Assembly (NCBI GenBank): GCA_019828545.1 | Contig: JACVRA010000128.1 | Location: 372,001 to 436,000 of the forward strand | DNA length: 64,000 bases | Source of the DNA: Paracamarosporium sp. OC-R06-R3 | Lineage: Eukaryota > Ascomycota > Dothideomycetes > Pleosporales > Didymosphaeriaceae | Reading direction: 5' to 3' | Part shown: piece by piece, positions 10,455-22,576 of the stretch | Layout: every line of letters begins with the position of its first letter | Position numbering within the stretch: position 1 is the stretch's first letter | Translations under genes and position numbers: made by a program | Notes under the pieces: generated by a model | What the model saw: the letters and a program-made list of their open reading frames with translations, nothing else | What the model was told of the DNA's origin: nothing | The model's database searches: none

Positions 10455-13400
10455 CTACTGTGCTTTTGCTTCGTGGTTAAGTTGGGTTCTAAGTTCTCTC
10501 CAGGGAATTTCTACAGATATCTCCTCTGTTCCTAATCGAAACGATTGTGCGGAATGATTTGCTGTGGTGTGTGCTGGAAATGGAAGAACCTCGAAATCTG
10601 CAAGACGAAGCTGAACATCCATCCAGTCACGTATTTGTCTGGTCAATGTAACGACACTGGACCTGATCAAAGAACGTGCGTCGTTGAGTTCATGGCTCTC
10701 TATCGGCAACAGGTCCGACTGCACCTTGGTACTCTTCCAGGATTCGCCGTCCCATTCCTCCCTAGGAATCACGTTTTCTACGACCGCCCACCAACTGTGC
10801 CAGAATAGCGTGAAATTGATGAGAAACATCTCCTCGAGCTCGGTATAGAGAGTCATGAAGACTTCGAGTTGCTCGTTCAGGTAGCTATCCTCTTCTTGAA
10901 GTTCTCTGGCTTCTTCTTGCATTTCGTGACTCATTGGAACATAATGGTGACCAACATATGGGTCTTCATCCAGACCGCGTAGTTCAACTACAAAGTTGTT
11001 GTCGCGAGTGAGAAACCTGCAGGTGTGGCGCATACCGAGCCGTGAGAACAACTCAAAGCGACATGCTTCGCGATAGTTGGTATAGTCGTACGGTTCATGA
11101 CAGACACTTTCGTCCCAAAGCTGCAGCAGCTTGAGACGGTCGGGCCATACAGTGTAGTTTCTCTGATTCAGTGCCTTGCTACCAAAGTAGTCTTGGCAGA
11201 CACTCTTGAACAGAGTTTGGATAGGGGTACAACCATCGGGACTGCAAAAGCATCTGCAGGCATCTCGATGACAGACTGGATACAACAAGCTACGCGTTAC
11301 TGTGTTCCCGAGAAGTATAGGAAAGCACCGTTTAGTCGCTCTGATGAGAGCTTCGTTTTCGCTTCCGATTTTCCAGTCCTCTCCAAGTGTTCCGGCAAGC
11401 TTTTGAACTATACTAATATTGCCGAAATTCGGAAATGTTACATGTTTGGATCCATGCGCGAGGAACCATTGGATGATGCCAGCCGTTGCGTACCGTGCTC
11501 CCCAGCTAGACCCGTGGCAATTAATGAGCAAAGGACTCAAACCTCGGCTATCTAGGCTGTCAATCTCACGAAAGCCAGATCTGAATAATGCTTCTGCAAC
11601 TTCCGCGGTCATCCATGGATCGTGATAAACTGTCGCACGCGGTCCTGGTAGGAGATATTCTGGTATGCGAACTCCCTGCTTTTGGAGCTGTGCGACCACT
11701 GAATGCGCCGCTAAGTCGAGTAACGGATCGTTTTCGAGTGGATTTTGCCAACCCAGATGTTTCAGTGTCGAGACCTGAATTTCGAGCCTTGCGAGCTTCA
11801 TCAGCTCTACTCGTGAACGAACCATGGCTGCAATTACCATTGGAAGGATCTTGCGGTTGAAGGATTGCCGTTTTCGGGCCAGCCGCAGTGTGTAACTTAG
11901 TAAGGAGCTATTGAAAACTTTCGAGGAACACCAAAACCCTGTTTCTGAGTCTTGTTGCGGTTTGAAGAGATTACATCCTCTTTCCAGTAGCATTTTCACC
12001 GCGATATCATCTTCGTAAAATATAGCACAATGAATAGCAAACGATGGATCTGCTCCTGCATCAAGAAGCATTTCCATACCGGCTGGCCAACCAATCGTGA
12101 AGCAGAGAGGAGTGTAGGGCGCCGTTTCCACATCATTCACATCAGCCCCCTTGGCGATGAGCCTCTTTACCTCGTCTCGGTTCCGATCAATTATCTTGAT
12201 CGATATTCTTGAGCATCCGATTTCTATATCGATTGTTAATACAGGCCCCTACTTTATGCTGAATCTTTACCGTACCGACTGCAAGGCCTGGACTACCCGT
12301 TAACAGGCCGATCTGGGCCACTTCCCATCTTGGATCTAATTTTTCATGAAGAGACGCCGGCACGCCAATGTCTGATAGAAGTGAGATGAACTTCGAATCT
12401 GGCGCGGACAGTACATCGGCGATATTCAGGTGTTCCAGACACGCTGTAAGCGCTGTATGCTCAGTAGATACCCACTCGACCTGTCCATTCTTCATGAAAG
12501 CTGCGTAATCAGTGGAAGTGGCATGAGGCTGAACGCCGGCTCGAACAAGGTCTTGCAAGATCGCTTCCACAATATCCGCGACAAATCCTTGTGTATGCCA
12601 AAGCGTGAGCAATATTTCTACGAATGCCTACAAGCCGCGATTATCAGCGGATGCCATTATATATCAGTTGGAAAATGCTACACTCACGTGTAACAGGGTT
12701 TCACCATTTTTCAACCTGACATTTGCAGACACAATTCCATTGCTGAAATCTGCACAAAGTTTGTGATGCAGGTTTTTTAGAGTCGTCCGCACTATTTCTA
12801 GTTCTTGAGATTTTAGACCTTTTTCATATCTCCAGCGACCTTGGCTAACGCACACTAATTCCCTAAGTAAACTCAACTTGGCATCTTCGAAATGGCAGAA
12901 ACCTCGGCCGTCGATGCGACTTTCTACGACAACTATCGCTTTGCATGCGCTGGAGATGGCAAAGCCTCCGGCACCATACTGCATATTGAATTGAAGCTCA
13001 AGACCGTGGGAAATGAGACGGGTAAACATAACGCTAAACATAGTCGCTATGTGAGACTTCGAGTCCTTGCCGTAGTGAATGCAGCCGGCTGAATGAACCC
13101 CAAAAATACGGCGCTGGACTGTAAAGGGTCCAAAGGTCTTTTTGGTACCTTGCCTTCCTTTTCTTCGACAACTGCATATAGCCGGTTCTGGGAGACGGTG
13201 TGTCACTGCAAGCGAATCGGCCAAGTTGCTAGGTGCAGAAATCAAACGAGCAATGATCGTATCAGCCTATGATCTTCTTAGTGCTGTCAATGATTATACA
13301 CACAATAGACTGGAACTCCTACTAAACGTTGGTTAGATGCCTCAGATAGATCGAGTGGCTTGGACTGAGCCATGTGATCGTCTAATCTGCCGCGCATGAG

Positions 13401-14261
13401 ATCAAATCCACTACGCATTTGCTTTTCGAGATTGCTGCCATTTCTTTGTACGGAACTAGCAAGGCTATTGACGCCAGTATGTACTGCGGTCATCTGCTCA
13501 TTCAATCCAGTCCCGGTGTCCTTGAAATCTTTGCGGAGATTCCGTTCAGTGTTTTGTATTTGAGTCGCTAAATCGTTATTCAAAGTCTCTACTCGACCAT
13601 TCAAGTCCGAGAGCGTTTGCCGATCCTGATCCGACAATTTGGTACCTGTGGAAATAACGGTCACCTGATCTTGGATCGACTGTACAACAGGTGCAATTTG
13701 ACTTGTTGTTTGAGCTACTGTGATCGCAACGGCATTTCTAGCAAAGTGATCAGCTTCTAACGTCTCGTATCTTCATTCGTAAAGTCTAGGGTATACGCAC
13801 GAATCGGTAGCAATCACAAGAAGCTGGTGGTTGTACCAAAGTTGGAGCTGGTTTCTCAGTTCATCCAATCGGTGAAGGCGGCTCTGGACGTCGTCCTTTC
13901 TTGACATAGCGCGGAGTGTGCGGCGGTACTTTGTAAAAGAGTTGTCGCCCATCTGAGTGGATGTATCGTCGAGAATCTGTTCTACACCAACAATCTCCTT
14001 ATTTGCCTCCTTGAGCAAGTTAAGGAGGTCCAATAGTGCATCTGCGGGCAGCCTATCTCTAATCGGACAAGGGCTTGGTTTACGCAGATCCTCCCCGAGA
14101 GACTCAATGGCTCGCTGTAGCTCTAACACAGAATGCCGTTTTCGGCGGAAATCTTCTGGAAGATATCGCAAATTACTCGCTAATTTGTATAAGCCTGACG
14201 CGACGCGAAAGCAGACATCTGCAAGCTGCAGAATGGACGCGGCGGATGAGATGCCGTCCAT
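10455..14261 (-). CDS. Ankyrin-repeat protein with a fungal STAND-type N-terminal domain (5 exons)
   Basis: Model: exons 14261-13801, 13737-13323, 13266-12688, 12627-12253 and 12194-10455, with introns of 63, 56, 60 and 58 nt; the join closes in frame at 1189 aa. The N-terminus (MDGISSAASILQLADVCFRV, then a helical region to about 150) resembles the HeLo-like/NACHT_N domains that head many fungal STAND and incompatibility proteins. It is followed by a coiled-coil-like segment (about 160-290) rich in E/Q/N heptads. Ankyrin-like units follow from about 460 (LKNGETLLH, then VKRLIAKGADVND and MEMLLDAGADPSF). No NB-ARC or NACHT P-loop is visible, so the nucleotide switch of a classic NLR is absent. 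The C-terminal 450 residues are not recognised. The role is inferred as signalling or recognition scaffold; the 5' introns were placed by consensus only. Confidence 0.72.
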
Positions 14262-15333
14262 ATCGAGGGACTGAACCTTCTGCGCCGCAACAATCCTCGG
14301 AAGTCGAAGTTAGGATGTAGTAATGAAATCTTAAGGTTACCGTTGGAGGCTCATGTCGATACCAAGCGGGGTTTGTTCTTGGCAAGGCTCACTCTACTGA
14401 GTGGCTCGGCCATGAAGGGGCAGCCTCGTGGCATTATTAGGCTATGTAGGCGCGTGATGGCTGAGCAAAACTCTTGACCGGTGCGCTTGGGCGCGCCTGC
14501 GCAGCATCATTATCGTTATACTTTCATCATCACTATATACACGACGATAAGCAAGAACTGTTGAAGGGTGACTAAGTCCTGCTCACTGGATGAAAGCCCA
14601 TCCATATGATGTTGAGGAGCACCAGCGATTTCCAATCAGTCAAGTGTCCAACAGAGAAGCATTGCACCTCCCTCAAAGAGCCATAACCGCGCATATCACC
14701 CTGAGACAACAGCCAAGCCACACACAAAACAGCATATAGTAAGCTCAAATATGCAGCCGTACACCTCGTCTCAGTCCCAGCGTACGTCGCAAATAGACCA
14801 CTCATCCCGTGCATTCAAGTCCAAGTACACACGCGAGCAATCTATCTACACACCCGCCCGCCCATCCATTCATCCATCCAAGCCGTGCCCACCTGGGCAG
14901 AGCTCGAAACAACCATACATCTCAATCAACGCCACGCACAACCATAACCATAATCATCACCACAAGTATAACCATAACCACAACCACAACCACTTCATCA
15001 CAACAACCACACGAACACCATCACAACAAGCACAAGCACAAGCCCAACCACTCCATTCCTCCTCCTCCTCCTCCTCTCATGTCCATCTAACCACCTAACC
15101 CAACTGAACCACCAAATACCCTACCTTCCCCCTCACAACAAAGTAAACCCCGTCTACATCCCGACCTACCTCACAGCCTAGTCTAGCCTACACCGTACGC
15201 ACCGTACGCACACGATGAATCCCACAACCTCTCTCTTTCTCATCTTTCCCAAAAGAAAAAAAGAAGAAGAAGAGAGTGATAGGAAGAATACAAAGAATAG
15301 AGAAAGAAACCACACTCTCTCCCTCTATCTCTC

Positions 15334-15364
15334 CCTTCCTTCCTTCCTTCCTTCCTTCCTTCCC
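15334..15364 (+). repeat. (CTTC)n microsatellite
   Basis: Seven to eight perfect CTTC units, visible directly, inside a longer CT-rich tract. Confidence 0.9.
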
Positions 15365-15848
15365 TCCCTCTCACACCCTCGCAACCCTCGCCCAACACCC
15401 AACACTGCAGACCAAGAACAACACCGAACACGCAGAAAACAATTCAGTGAGAACCAAAAGCATCCAAAAGAGTAATGTAATCCAATTCAACTAACCAAAC
15501 CAACCAAACCAGCCTAACCCAAAGTACCTTACTAATAACAACAACACTCTGCTCTCCTCCCCGCTGGCCGCCCACCGCCACTGCCCGCGATAAAGGAACC
15601 CACACAGCCAATCAAGAGAGTAGTGTACCCACCCAATGCCTGCATCTCCATCCACAGCTTAGCAACCAACACACCAACACACCATCCAACACAACACAAA
15701 GAAATTACACCAACCAACTCACCATCCAACCGCCAAAAACGAAAAGAAAAGAGAAGCAAAGATAAAAAAAAACGCCTGTCAAGGCCAGTCACTTTTCACC
15801 ACCCACCCAGCTCGCAAAGCCAAGCAAGGCAGCGAAAAAGCATCAGAG

Positions 15849-15877
15849 AGGTAGGTAGGTAGGGTAGGTAGGTAGGT
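15849..15877 (+). repeat. (GTAG)n microsatellite
   Basis: Near-perfect GTAG tetranucleotide run with one interrupted unit. Confidence 0.85.
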
Positions 15878-16136
15878 GGGGTGTAAACTAAGGGGTATGA
15901 GAAAAAAAAAAGCAAACAAACATAGAAAAGGAAAAGAAAAAGGAGTATACTGCGCAACAGGAAAGTAGCAGTGTCATTGGTGTAGCGTGGTGATATGATC
16001 TTATCTCATCTTAACGCGTCGTGTCTTGGACATGGGATGGGGCGGAACGTCGTGACCAAACGCCAGCAGGCAAACACGCTCCATGGCATCATAAACGTCT
16101 CGTCTCGTCCTTCCTGTGCTGACTGAGTCAGTCCGG

Positions 16137-17972
16137 CTAGACGCCGAGTTCAGGCACGCGGCGCGAGCGATGACTGCCGTCTGCGCGGCGATAACTCATA
16201 GACGAGCGGTCCATCGGCTCTTCCATGTCGGGCGATCCGTTGTCGATGACGCCGTCATAGCGGTAGGGCGGTGCAGAGGGGTTCGGACGCGCGCCTTGCT
16301 GGAGGCGTTCGTCCAAGTGTCGAGTATCAAACGAGCTGGAGTACGACCGCTTCTGGCCGATACTCGGCTGGGGTGGGACCTGGGGCTGCGTGTTGTATTT
16401 GGCGTGGGAGTCGAGGTAGGCGTGGTGCGGAGCGATTTCAGACGTGGCAGACATGGGGGCAGACAGATTGTTCGGCGGCGATTGGTACGATGGCGAGACG
16501 GGATCCAGTTTTTGGGTACCGACGTCGGCAAGGACCGTTCGGAGAGGAGCAAGAGCGTGACCGTTGGACATGTGCGAAGGAGCTGGCGTGGATACAGGCG
16601 CGATGTGGTTTGGACTCTGGAGAGGCTGTATAGGCTGAGGCATTTGCTGCGGTCGTCCGTAATCGATAGAACCATAAGAAGGCATCATCTGACTGGGGCC
16701 GGGATATTGCTGAGGAGGCTGCGTGACAGATGATCGGCGGTAGTCTGGGGCAGGCTGAGCGTAATCCACAGGAGGCTCTTGACGCACGGGAGGAGGCTGT
16801 TCGTAGTGGGGCTGCTGGTAACTCTGGTTGTTCATGTAGCCGTACGACTGACCCATGTGCATGTTGGACTGGCTCTGGTAGTTGTGGGCCGGCTGGTGGG
16901 GCTGCTGCGAGTAGGGCGTCTGCGGGGGCTGCATGAGAGGAGCGGCTGGCTGCGGAGGAGCGTACTGGTTCTGGTATGCGGGCTGCGGAGGAGCGTTGTA
17001 TTGCGGAACCTGCGAGTACGACGCGCTCTGGGGCGGAGGCATCTGCTGGTAGCTGTTGTTGGGCGGGTAGGTCGGGGCCATTTCTTCCATGCTCTGGCGG
17101 CGAGGCGGGACGAAGGAATTGTTGCTAGCGTTGGAGACGGAACGCGGGCGGCTGTCTGCATCGAGCGCCTGGTTGGGAGTAGACATTGGCTGCTGCTGGG
17201 CATACGTGTCCGGAGTGGACGAGGTGCGCCTGGCTCCTTCGTAGCCACCACCACCACCCTCCTCGTCGTACTCGTCCCAGTCCTTGTTGGACTTGTTCTC
17301 ACGACGCCTCATGCGGACGTCACGTCGGATGCGGACACGGCAGCCCTGTTCGGCAACCATGCGGCTGAGAGCAGTGCTCTCCGACAGTCCAGGGAACTTC
17401 TTCGCAGAGAAGACGACGAAGGGAGCAGACTTGACCTCGAGACGGTGGGAGACGTGAGCGTCGAGGCCGACCTGGGTGTGGGTGTTGACGGTGCGGTCCT
17501 CGGGGTCCATGTCTTTCTGGTCCTTCAACTCCTCGTACAAAGCAAAGCTCAAGCGGTACTTTCCCTCGTGACGGACAGACAGATCCGGGAAGATGAAGTA
17601 GCCGGCGGGACTGGGGCGGTCCAGGTAGGCCATGCCGGCGACAGGCGTGCCGGTCAAGACAGGGAAGCTGGGCGTGGCCGTGGGCGCGCGTCCGGGCGCA
17701 ATGGTACGCGCATTCTCGAGGGTGGCGAAGAGGAAGAAGTTGGCATTGTAGCCAAAGGTGATGTCCTGGTCACCCTCGAAGACCTTGAGCTCGACAATCG
17801 GAGGCGGGTCGACGGGGCGGCGGTCGGCGCTGGATTTTGCACCGCTGCCACAGGCACGGGCGCGCTCCGGCTGCTGGATGACCTGCAGCGAGTAGCGGAT
17901 GGAGCGGCCGTCCTTTGTGGTGCGGACCGAGGAGCTCCTCGTCTCATTGGGGACGGCGATGGTCGAGGCCAT
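16137..17972 (-). CDS. veA: Velvet regulator VeA
   Basis: Uninterrupted 611-aa frame from ATG at 17972. The velvet domain occupies about residues 22-232 and carries hallmark blocks: [66 protein letters not shown], and [20 protein letters not shown], which distinguishes VeA from VelB and VosA. The rest is a disordered Gln/Pro/Tyr-rich tail, and the end has [12 protein letters not shown]. VeA shuttles to the nucleus, binds VelB and LaeA, and coordinates light-dependent development with secondary metabolism. Downstream on the same strand is low-complexity DNA; upstream is a long GC-rich leader with a likely 5' UTR intron. Unlike several orthologues, I see no intron inside the coding part. Identification is firm; binding partners are from knowledge of the family. 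Confidence 0.95.
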   Translation of the reverse strand: MASTIAVPNETRSSSVRTTKDGRSIRYSLQVIQQPERARACGSGAKSSADRRPVDPPPIVELKVFEGDQDITFGYNANFFLFATLENARTIAPGRAPTATPSFPVLTGTPVAGMAYLDRPSPAGYFIFPDLSVRHEGKYRLSFALYEELKDQKDMDPEDRTVNTHTQVGLDAHVSHRLEVKSAPFVVFSAKKFPGLSESTALSRMVAEQGCRVRIRRDVRMRRRENKSNKDWDEYDEEGGGGGYEGARRTSSTPDTYAQQQPMSTPNQALDADSRPRSVSNASNNSFVPPRRQSMEEMAPTYPPNNSYQQMPPPQSASYSQVPQYNAPPQPAYQNQYAPPQPAAPLMQPPQTPYSQQPHQPAHNYQSQSNMHMGQSYGYMNNQSYQQPHYEQPPPVRQEPPVDYAQPAPDYRRSSVTQPPQQYPGPSQMMPSYGSIDYGRPQQMPQPIQPLQSPNHIAPVSTPAPSHMSNGHALAPLRTVLADVGTQKLDPVSPSYQSPPNNLSAPMSATSEIAPHHAYLDSHAKYNTQPQVPPQPSIGQKRSYSSSFDTRHLDERLQQGARPNPSAPPYRYDGVIDNGSPDMEEPMDRSSMSYRRADGSHRSRRVPELGV

Positions 17973-17978
17973 GGCGGG

Positions 17979-18034
17979 CTATGATGTCTGGCGGGCGTCA
18001 GTGACGCGGGTCAGGGACTCGACGGGCAACTTAC
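17979..18034 (-). other. Probable 5' UTR intron of veA
   Basis: Immediately upstream of the veA ATG, the minus strand has a consensus donor GTAAGT (18034-18029), a branch-like CACTGAC, and two candidate acceptors, CAG ending at 17988 (47 nt) or TAG ending at 17979 (56 nt). The quality of all three signals is as good as in the coding introns of the window. Confidence 0.6.
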
Positions 18035-20975
18035 GTCGTTGACCGCCCGACCGGTGCGCAGATGATAGCAAACGGGGGTTGCGTCGAGACAAGGTGGAAA
18101 TCAACTTCGGGACAGGCCGTCAGCATGCCTCTCCGACACCTGCACGGCGGGACTGCGCCCAGCGGATTGGCGAGTCCAATGCCACGCTCCTGGGCAGCGG
18201 GCGTGTGGACACGCGCGTGGCGGGCGAAAGCACTCACCTGTGGGAGGAACAGACGCAGCAGCGGAGGGAGCAGCGTCGGCGGGGCGCGTCTTCTCGTGGA
18301 GCTCGAGCGGGCGTGTGGTGGGTAGGCGGGTGCGGTGGAGGAGAGTGCGAGCGACGGGGCTGTCGACGGCGGGAGACGTGTGTGTGTGTGTGGAGGACGC
18401 AAGGGCGGCGGCGGGCGGGCGTCGCGGGCGTCGAGAGCGTCTCTCGCGGCGTGGGTGCTCGCGAGGACGTTGGGATGCGAAGAGAGAGAAGGACGGGGCG
18501 AGGGCGGACGGGGACGACAAGACGGGGGCTGGCGCGGGCTTGTGGGCGTGCGGGCGTGTGGGCTTGGTGGACGCTGGGATGGCACTGATGGCAGGCTGCA
18601 CGGGGGCTAACACCGGCTGAAGTCGTCTTTGTTCGCACCAGCCGGGGGGGAGCCAATCGACGGGCGCCTGGGGAGCCACGGCGCCGCCATCCCTGCCGCG
18701 GCGGGCTTACCGTGCAGTCTGCGACGGTGCAGCACCGTACACCTTTTCGCGATGAGCGTGTGAGCGTGTGAAGAGCACGGCAGGCGGATGCTGTTGTTGT
18801 GGTTGTTGTGGACGCGCGGTGCCGTGGCCAGTACTCACTCAACACTCAGCACTCAGCACTCAGCACTGCGAGGGTGAATACTGTAGACCCCCCGTTCCGC
18901 GGAGCCTGGAATCGGAGCGACTGCAACGCATCCCATCCATCCCATCCCACCGACGAGGGTCGAGCACGGCCGGGTCATCTGCAGCCAGCACCGATTCGCT
19001 CTGCTGGGCGGCCGGCCTGTTGGACGTGGCCTGCTGGTCTGGCTGCTGCGAAGCCCAAGCGACCTTCTGCAGCCCTTCTGCCGCCGCTCGTCACACCCTC
19101 TCTGCTCTTTGTGCGCCCTGCCCGTCATGCGCCAGCCCCGGGGCGCTGCAGGGGGCGCGCGGAAGCATGCTGGCGACGCCTCAGGCCATTCTCGGGCGCT
19201 GGCCATGGAGCGCGCTGAGGCCCCGCGGCGGCCCGCCGTCCATCTCATCTGGCCTGCGCCCTTGTCCCTGGGCCGCTAGCAATGCCTGTTCCACGGCTGC
19301 TCTCCCGCCGCTCCCGCCCTGCTGATTCGCCCCCAACGAGCCTCCAACGGCTGAGTCCATTTCTGCCCGCGTGCTGATCATCACCCCATGTCTTTGTCTT
19401 GAATGGCGCCTGGGAACCGCCTACTCTGGCCGCCGGCATCGCACCCGCTCCACCACGTGTACCCCAACTGCTGCAGAGGCAGACCACGTTGAGACGGTTT
19501 CACCCTCGTGCTGCCAGCTCTGTCTGATCCCGGGGAATGCCAGCGGGTGCGAGGAACTCCCGTCCGTACTATCTCACTCCTGTCGCTGTGTTTCAACGCT
19601 CCTCGGCCACCCCAAACGCTACGGCAATTACCAGCTAGCTAACCACGGCACGAGCTCCCAAGCGTACCACGCCCGATAAATTCTCCGTCCAACGGCTATC
19701 CATTGTCTGACTCTGCGCCTGCCTCACACCCTTGACCTGAGCACACGCCGACCATGCATCATCGAGATGCGATGCGGTGCGGTGCGATGCAGTGCGATGC
19801 GGAAGCCTCGGACCTGCTATCTATTTCCTAGCGCTAGGTACCGTTCCACGCGTGGATGTGCCCTGCCTGCCGTGTGCAATGTAGCATGTTTTATTCTGCG
19901 AGTGAGAGCGCACGCAGTGTGAATGCTACGTGCCCCTGAGGTTCCAGAGGTACGGTTACGTGCGGCCTCAACCATCCAGTGCACAACTAACCTCGCTGAC
20001 CACATAGCACTTTGCCATCACACATCGCTCAACCCGTCATCCACCTCGTCTCCACCTTTTCTCAACCCCCTCAACACCCCCGCCCATGGCGGGAAATTTT
20101 TACCTCGTCCTAGTCATGACCTCAGATACCAGAGCACGCCATCCTATCCGTATTATCCTCCCATCCCATCTAAACCACATAGCAGAACGCAACGTCATAC
20201 CCTCTCCCATCTCCCCTAGCTAACCCCACCCTGTCCAGCCATAGCTATATAGCGATCCATTGATCGAAGCGGACCGCACGATACGCACAGCGAGCGTCGG
20301 GAGATGATGCAGAGCCAGGGTGTTGAACGCAGTATGCCCTAGTCTACCACTTCTAACGTAAAGGAGGCAAGAAGGAAATCCTCGTCTCGTTTCCCGCTCA
20401 ACTCGACTTGCTACGTTGTATCCATACGTGTTTCTCTTCTTAGTTATACCCCGTAATTAATCAGTCTGCCCGTTCACACATACGTACTACGTGCTTCTAA
20501 TATATTTGTGATATTGGTTTACGATCTACGTCTGTTTAGCACCCCTGAGTTATCATGCACAGCTACATCCCCACAAACACACCTTCCCCGTAACTCACGA
20601 CCAAACTCCCGCTCCTCGTGCGAATAGAGCACATCACTATACAACCCATAACCCTTTCCTTTCTTCCTTCCCCTCCCCCTCACCTCACCCTACCCCGCTC
20701 CCCACCTCGCTATCAACGGTGAACCGAAGTAGCTTCGTTCAAACACCCCGCGTCGTATTTGTCAGAATGAATCAAAAGGAATACAAAGGCAAACTAGATC
20801 CAGCGAAAGATTTATGACGTCCCTTGGGCAAGTAAGACCAGTGTTGTTGAGGTGTTGTAGCGTACGCGTATACTATTAGGTCGGAGGTTGGGTAGGGTAT
20901 GTGTTTGTTTGCGGTTGAGTCGAGGGGAGGTGAGTTGGTTGAGGTGGTTGTGTAGGGAGTGAGGTGAGTTGAGTT

Positions 20976-21031
20976 GAGGTGAGTTGGTTGAGGTAAGTTG
21001 GTTTAGGTAAGTTGGTTGAGGTAAGTTGGTC
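20976..21031 (+). repeat. 14-bp minisatellite, four units
   Basis: Four contiguous units of GAGGTAAGTTGGTT starting at 20976, 20990, 21004 and 21018, each differing from the consensus by at most one base. More degenerate GAGTTG/GGTTG words extend about 60 bp to the left. Confidence 0.9.
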
Positions 21032-21141
21032 ATGTCACATGGACAGAAAGATAGAGTGGGTTGATTGGGCTATCCTGCTAGTTGGGTGGGTACTTCAGCG
21101 AGTAGCTCAAGAGTGAGGTAAGCAGGCCTGGATTGGGAGGG

Positions 21142-21541
21142 GATGGGGATAGGTCGGTGTAAGTGGTACATTTTTCATGGACAATGAGGCCATGGTGAGG
21201 GGTTGCAACGGATCGATACTTCAGCCGCACCTAGTACGATAATTCCTAGGCTCCTTGTTATCGATGTCCGTATACGGCAAGTTCACAAGCAAGAAAGATA
21301 GTAGGAGATAAGCCAGTGTAAGTGGTACACAGTGGGTGACAAAGTAAACTGAACCTTTTTGGGTGGAGGACGTGCCAAGAATGTCCAGTTTATTTCGTCA
21401 CCCTCGTACATTTGTCATGGATTATGAGGCGTGGAAATGCTCACAGTAGGCGTTGCAATGGATCGACATTTCAGCCGCTCTTGGTACGATAACTCCTAGT
21501 TTCATAGTTATTGATATCCGTATATGGAAGGTTCATAAGTA
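21142..21541 (+). repeat. Tandem duplication of a ~150-bp segment
   Basis: Copy 1 (about 21142-21290) and copy 2 (about 21301-21541) align over AAGTGGTAC, TCATGGA..ATGAGGC, GTTGCAA.GGATCGA, TTCAGCCGC and CCGTATA.GG blocks. Copy 2 is longer only because it carries the 79-bp element at 21328-21406. Confidence 0.8.
21328..21406. mobile_element. 79-bp MITE-like insertion with terminal inverted repeats and TA target duplication
   Basis: The ends are inverted repeats: GGGTGACAAAGTAAACTG near the left end matches the reverse complement of the right end at 16 of 18 positions. The element is bordered by TA at 21326-21327 and 21407-21408. The uninterrupted copy of the surrounding duplication has a single TA at the matching place (21167-21168), which is a natural empty site. 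TA duplication points to a Tc1/mariner-type transposase acting in trans; the element has no coding capacity. Confidence 0.8.
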
Positions 21542-21779
21542 GGCGTTCACAAACAGGACGGTAGGTCCACTGAGCTGCTTTCCGATCACTCCGGACCATT
21601 CCACTGCTTTAGATGAGACAGCATGGCGATTATCCAGATTCTCACTCCACCTTCACATGTATGATATCCAGTGCGGGGTTCGCTTGGGCTAGAACTTCAT
21701 CGCAGCCTCACTTGAGGGGAAGCCTTTGTCTCTAGCGACTGTAGTGTGCTCAGCTGAATTCAAGTTCGTTCAGCTGGGC

Positions 21780-22576
21780 ATGTGCTGGATCAGATCCAGA
21801 TTCTTGAGGTCGAACATAAATATGCCATCTCTTCAGTCTCGAGTTAATCTTCCAAACAATTCTCCTGGTGAATTCTTTGATTGTCAGAGCCTAGGAAGAC
21901 CAGCCTTCAACATGCCTGGAACTAATGTAACTGCCGCACCTACTTCCGGAACTACCACTGCTGCGCCTGTTACCAGAGGTCCTGTCATATCCAGTTGCAT
22001 GGTCGGCAATGTCAGCACCGTCTACTATGTCACCAAAGACGGTTATCTGAAATCCTTCTCGAACTCGAATGCAAAAGGGGACGGAGAACTCGTTCCACCA
22101 GCAGATCGAGGAGACTATCAGCCGAAGTCAGTAGCTCTTGTCAGTGGCCAGGCAAGCGTCAAATCCCAGACAAGAGACATTGTAGCTCTATCCTTTCTTC
22201 TACATAATCCGAAAGATACGGTCAGGGTGAGCAAGTCCTTGATTCATCCTCCCTTGAATGAATACCTAATATCTATCCCAAGTCTCGATTGTACTATATC
22301 AACGACCAAGGATGTTTGGCCGAGCTTCGCCAAGACAACCCTTTGAGTACTCTCCCTACTTCGATTGTAGGTTGGCAAGAGGGAACAAGTCTCAAAAAGA
22401 AGGCATACAAAGTGGTGAAAGACAGTCCCATCACTGCGCACACGAGTCCGTCGACAAACACGATAAAGGTTTATTATTATCCTGAAGCGTCTCCCCAGCA
22501 TCAGTGGGTTGCTTGGTGGCTTGGGGACGGAAGTGAGCAATGGAACACTCAGCCTCTTATCGCACCACAGAATTGA
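21780..22576 (+). CDS. Lectin-like beta-propeller fragment (2 exons)
   Basis: Model: exons 21780-22226 and 22283-22576 with a 56-nt intron (donor GTGAGC, branch CTAAT, acceptor AAG), closing in frame at 246 aa. A Thr/Ala/Pro-rich linker (about 50-70) precedes repeats such as VYYVTKDGYLKSFS, RLYYINDQGCLAELR and KVYYYPEASPQHQWVAWWLG. These have the 'YY..D..G.L.E' pattern of fucose-specific-lectin-type propeller blades. Only two or three blades are present where six are usual, and there is no signal peptide or membrane anchor, so an upstream exon is missing or the gene is truncated. The start is uncertain: a second ATG lies at 21822. Confidence 0.5.

Larger units (their letters stand above)
14262..16136. 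other. Low-complexity intergenic region downstream of veA
   Basis: About 1.9 kb of pyrimidine-rich or A/C-rich low-complexity DNA with no supported gene. It includes ACAACC/ATAACC-type repeats at 14935-15020 and the two microsatellites listed separately. The part next to 16136 lies at the 3' end of veA. Confidence 0.5.
18035..21725. other. Long veA upstream region with GC-rich leader; no supported gene
   Basis: About 3.7 kb. 18.0-19.6 kb is strongly GC-rich, producing long spurious frames on both strands, and is probably the veA 5' UTR and promoter. 19.6-20.8 kb is mixed. 20.97-21.6 kb holds the tandem repeats and mobile element described separately. Long leaders are known for veA in other fungi. 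No frame here shows a recognisable domain or a sensible codon pattern. Confidence 0.5.

Noticed and set aside
14935..15020. Interstitial telomere-like repeat
   Set aside because: Units are ACAACC/ATAACC variants and not the CCCTAA repeat of fungal telomeres.
16116..17984. Long plus-strand frames opposite veA
   Set aside because: Antisense to the velvet gene, Arg/Val/Gly-rich, no motif.
18031..19325. Several 130-200 aa frames on both strands upstream of veA
   Set aside because: All overlap one another in GC-rich DNA and are Pro/Arg/Ala-rich; more likely leader and promoter than genes.
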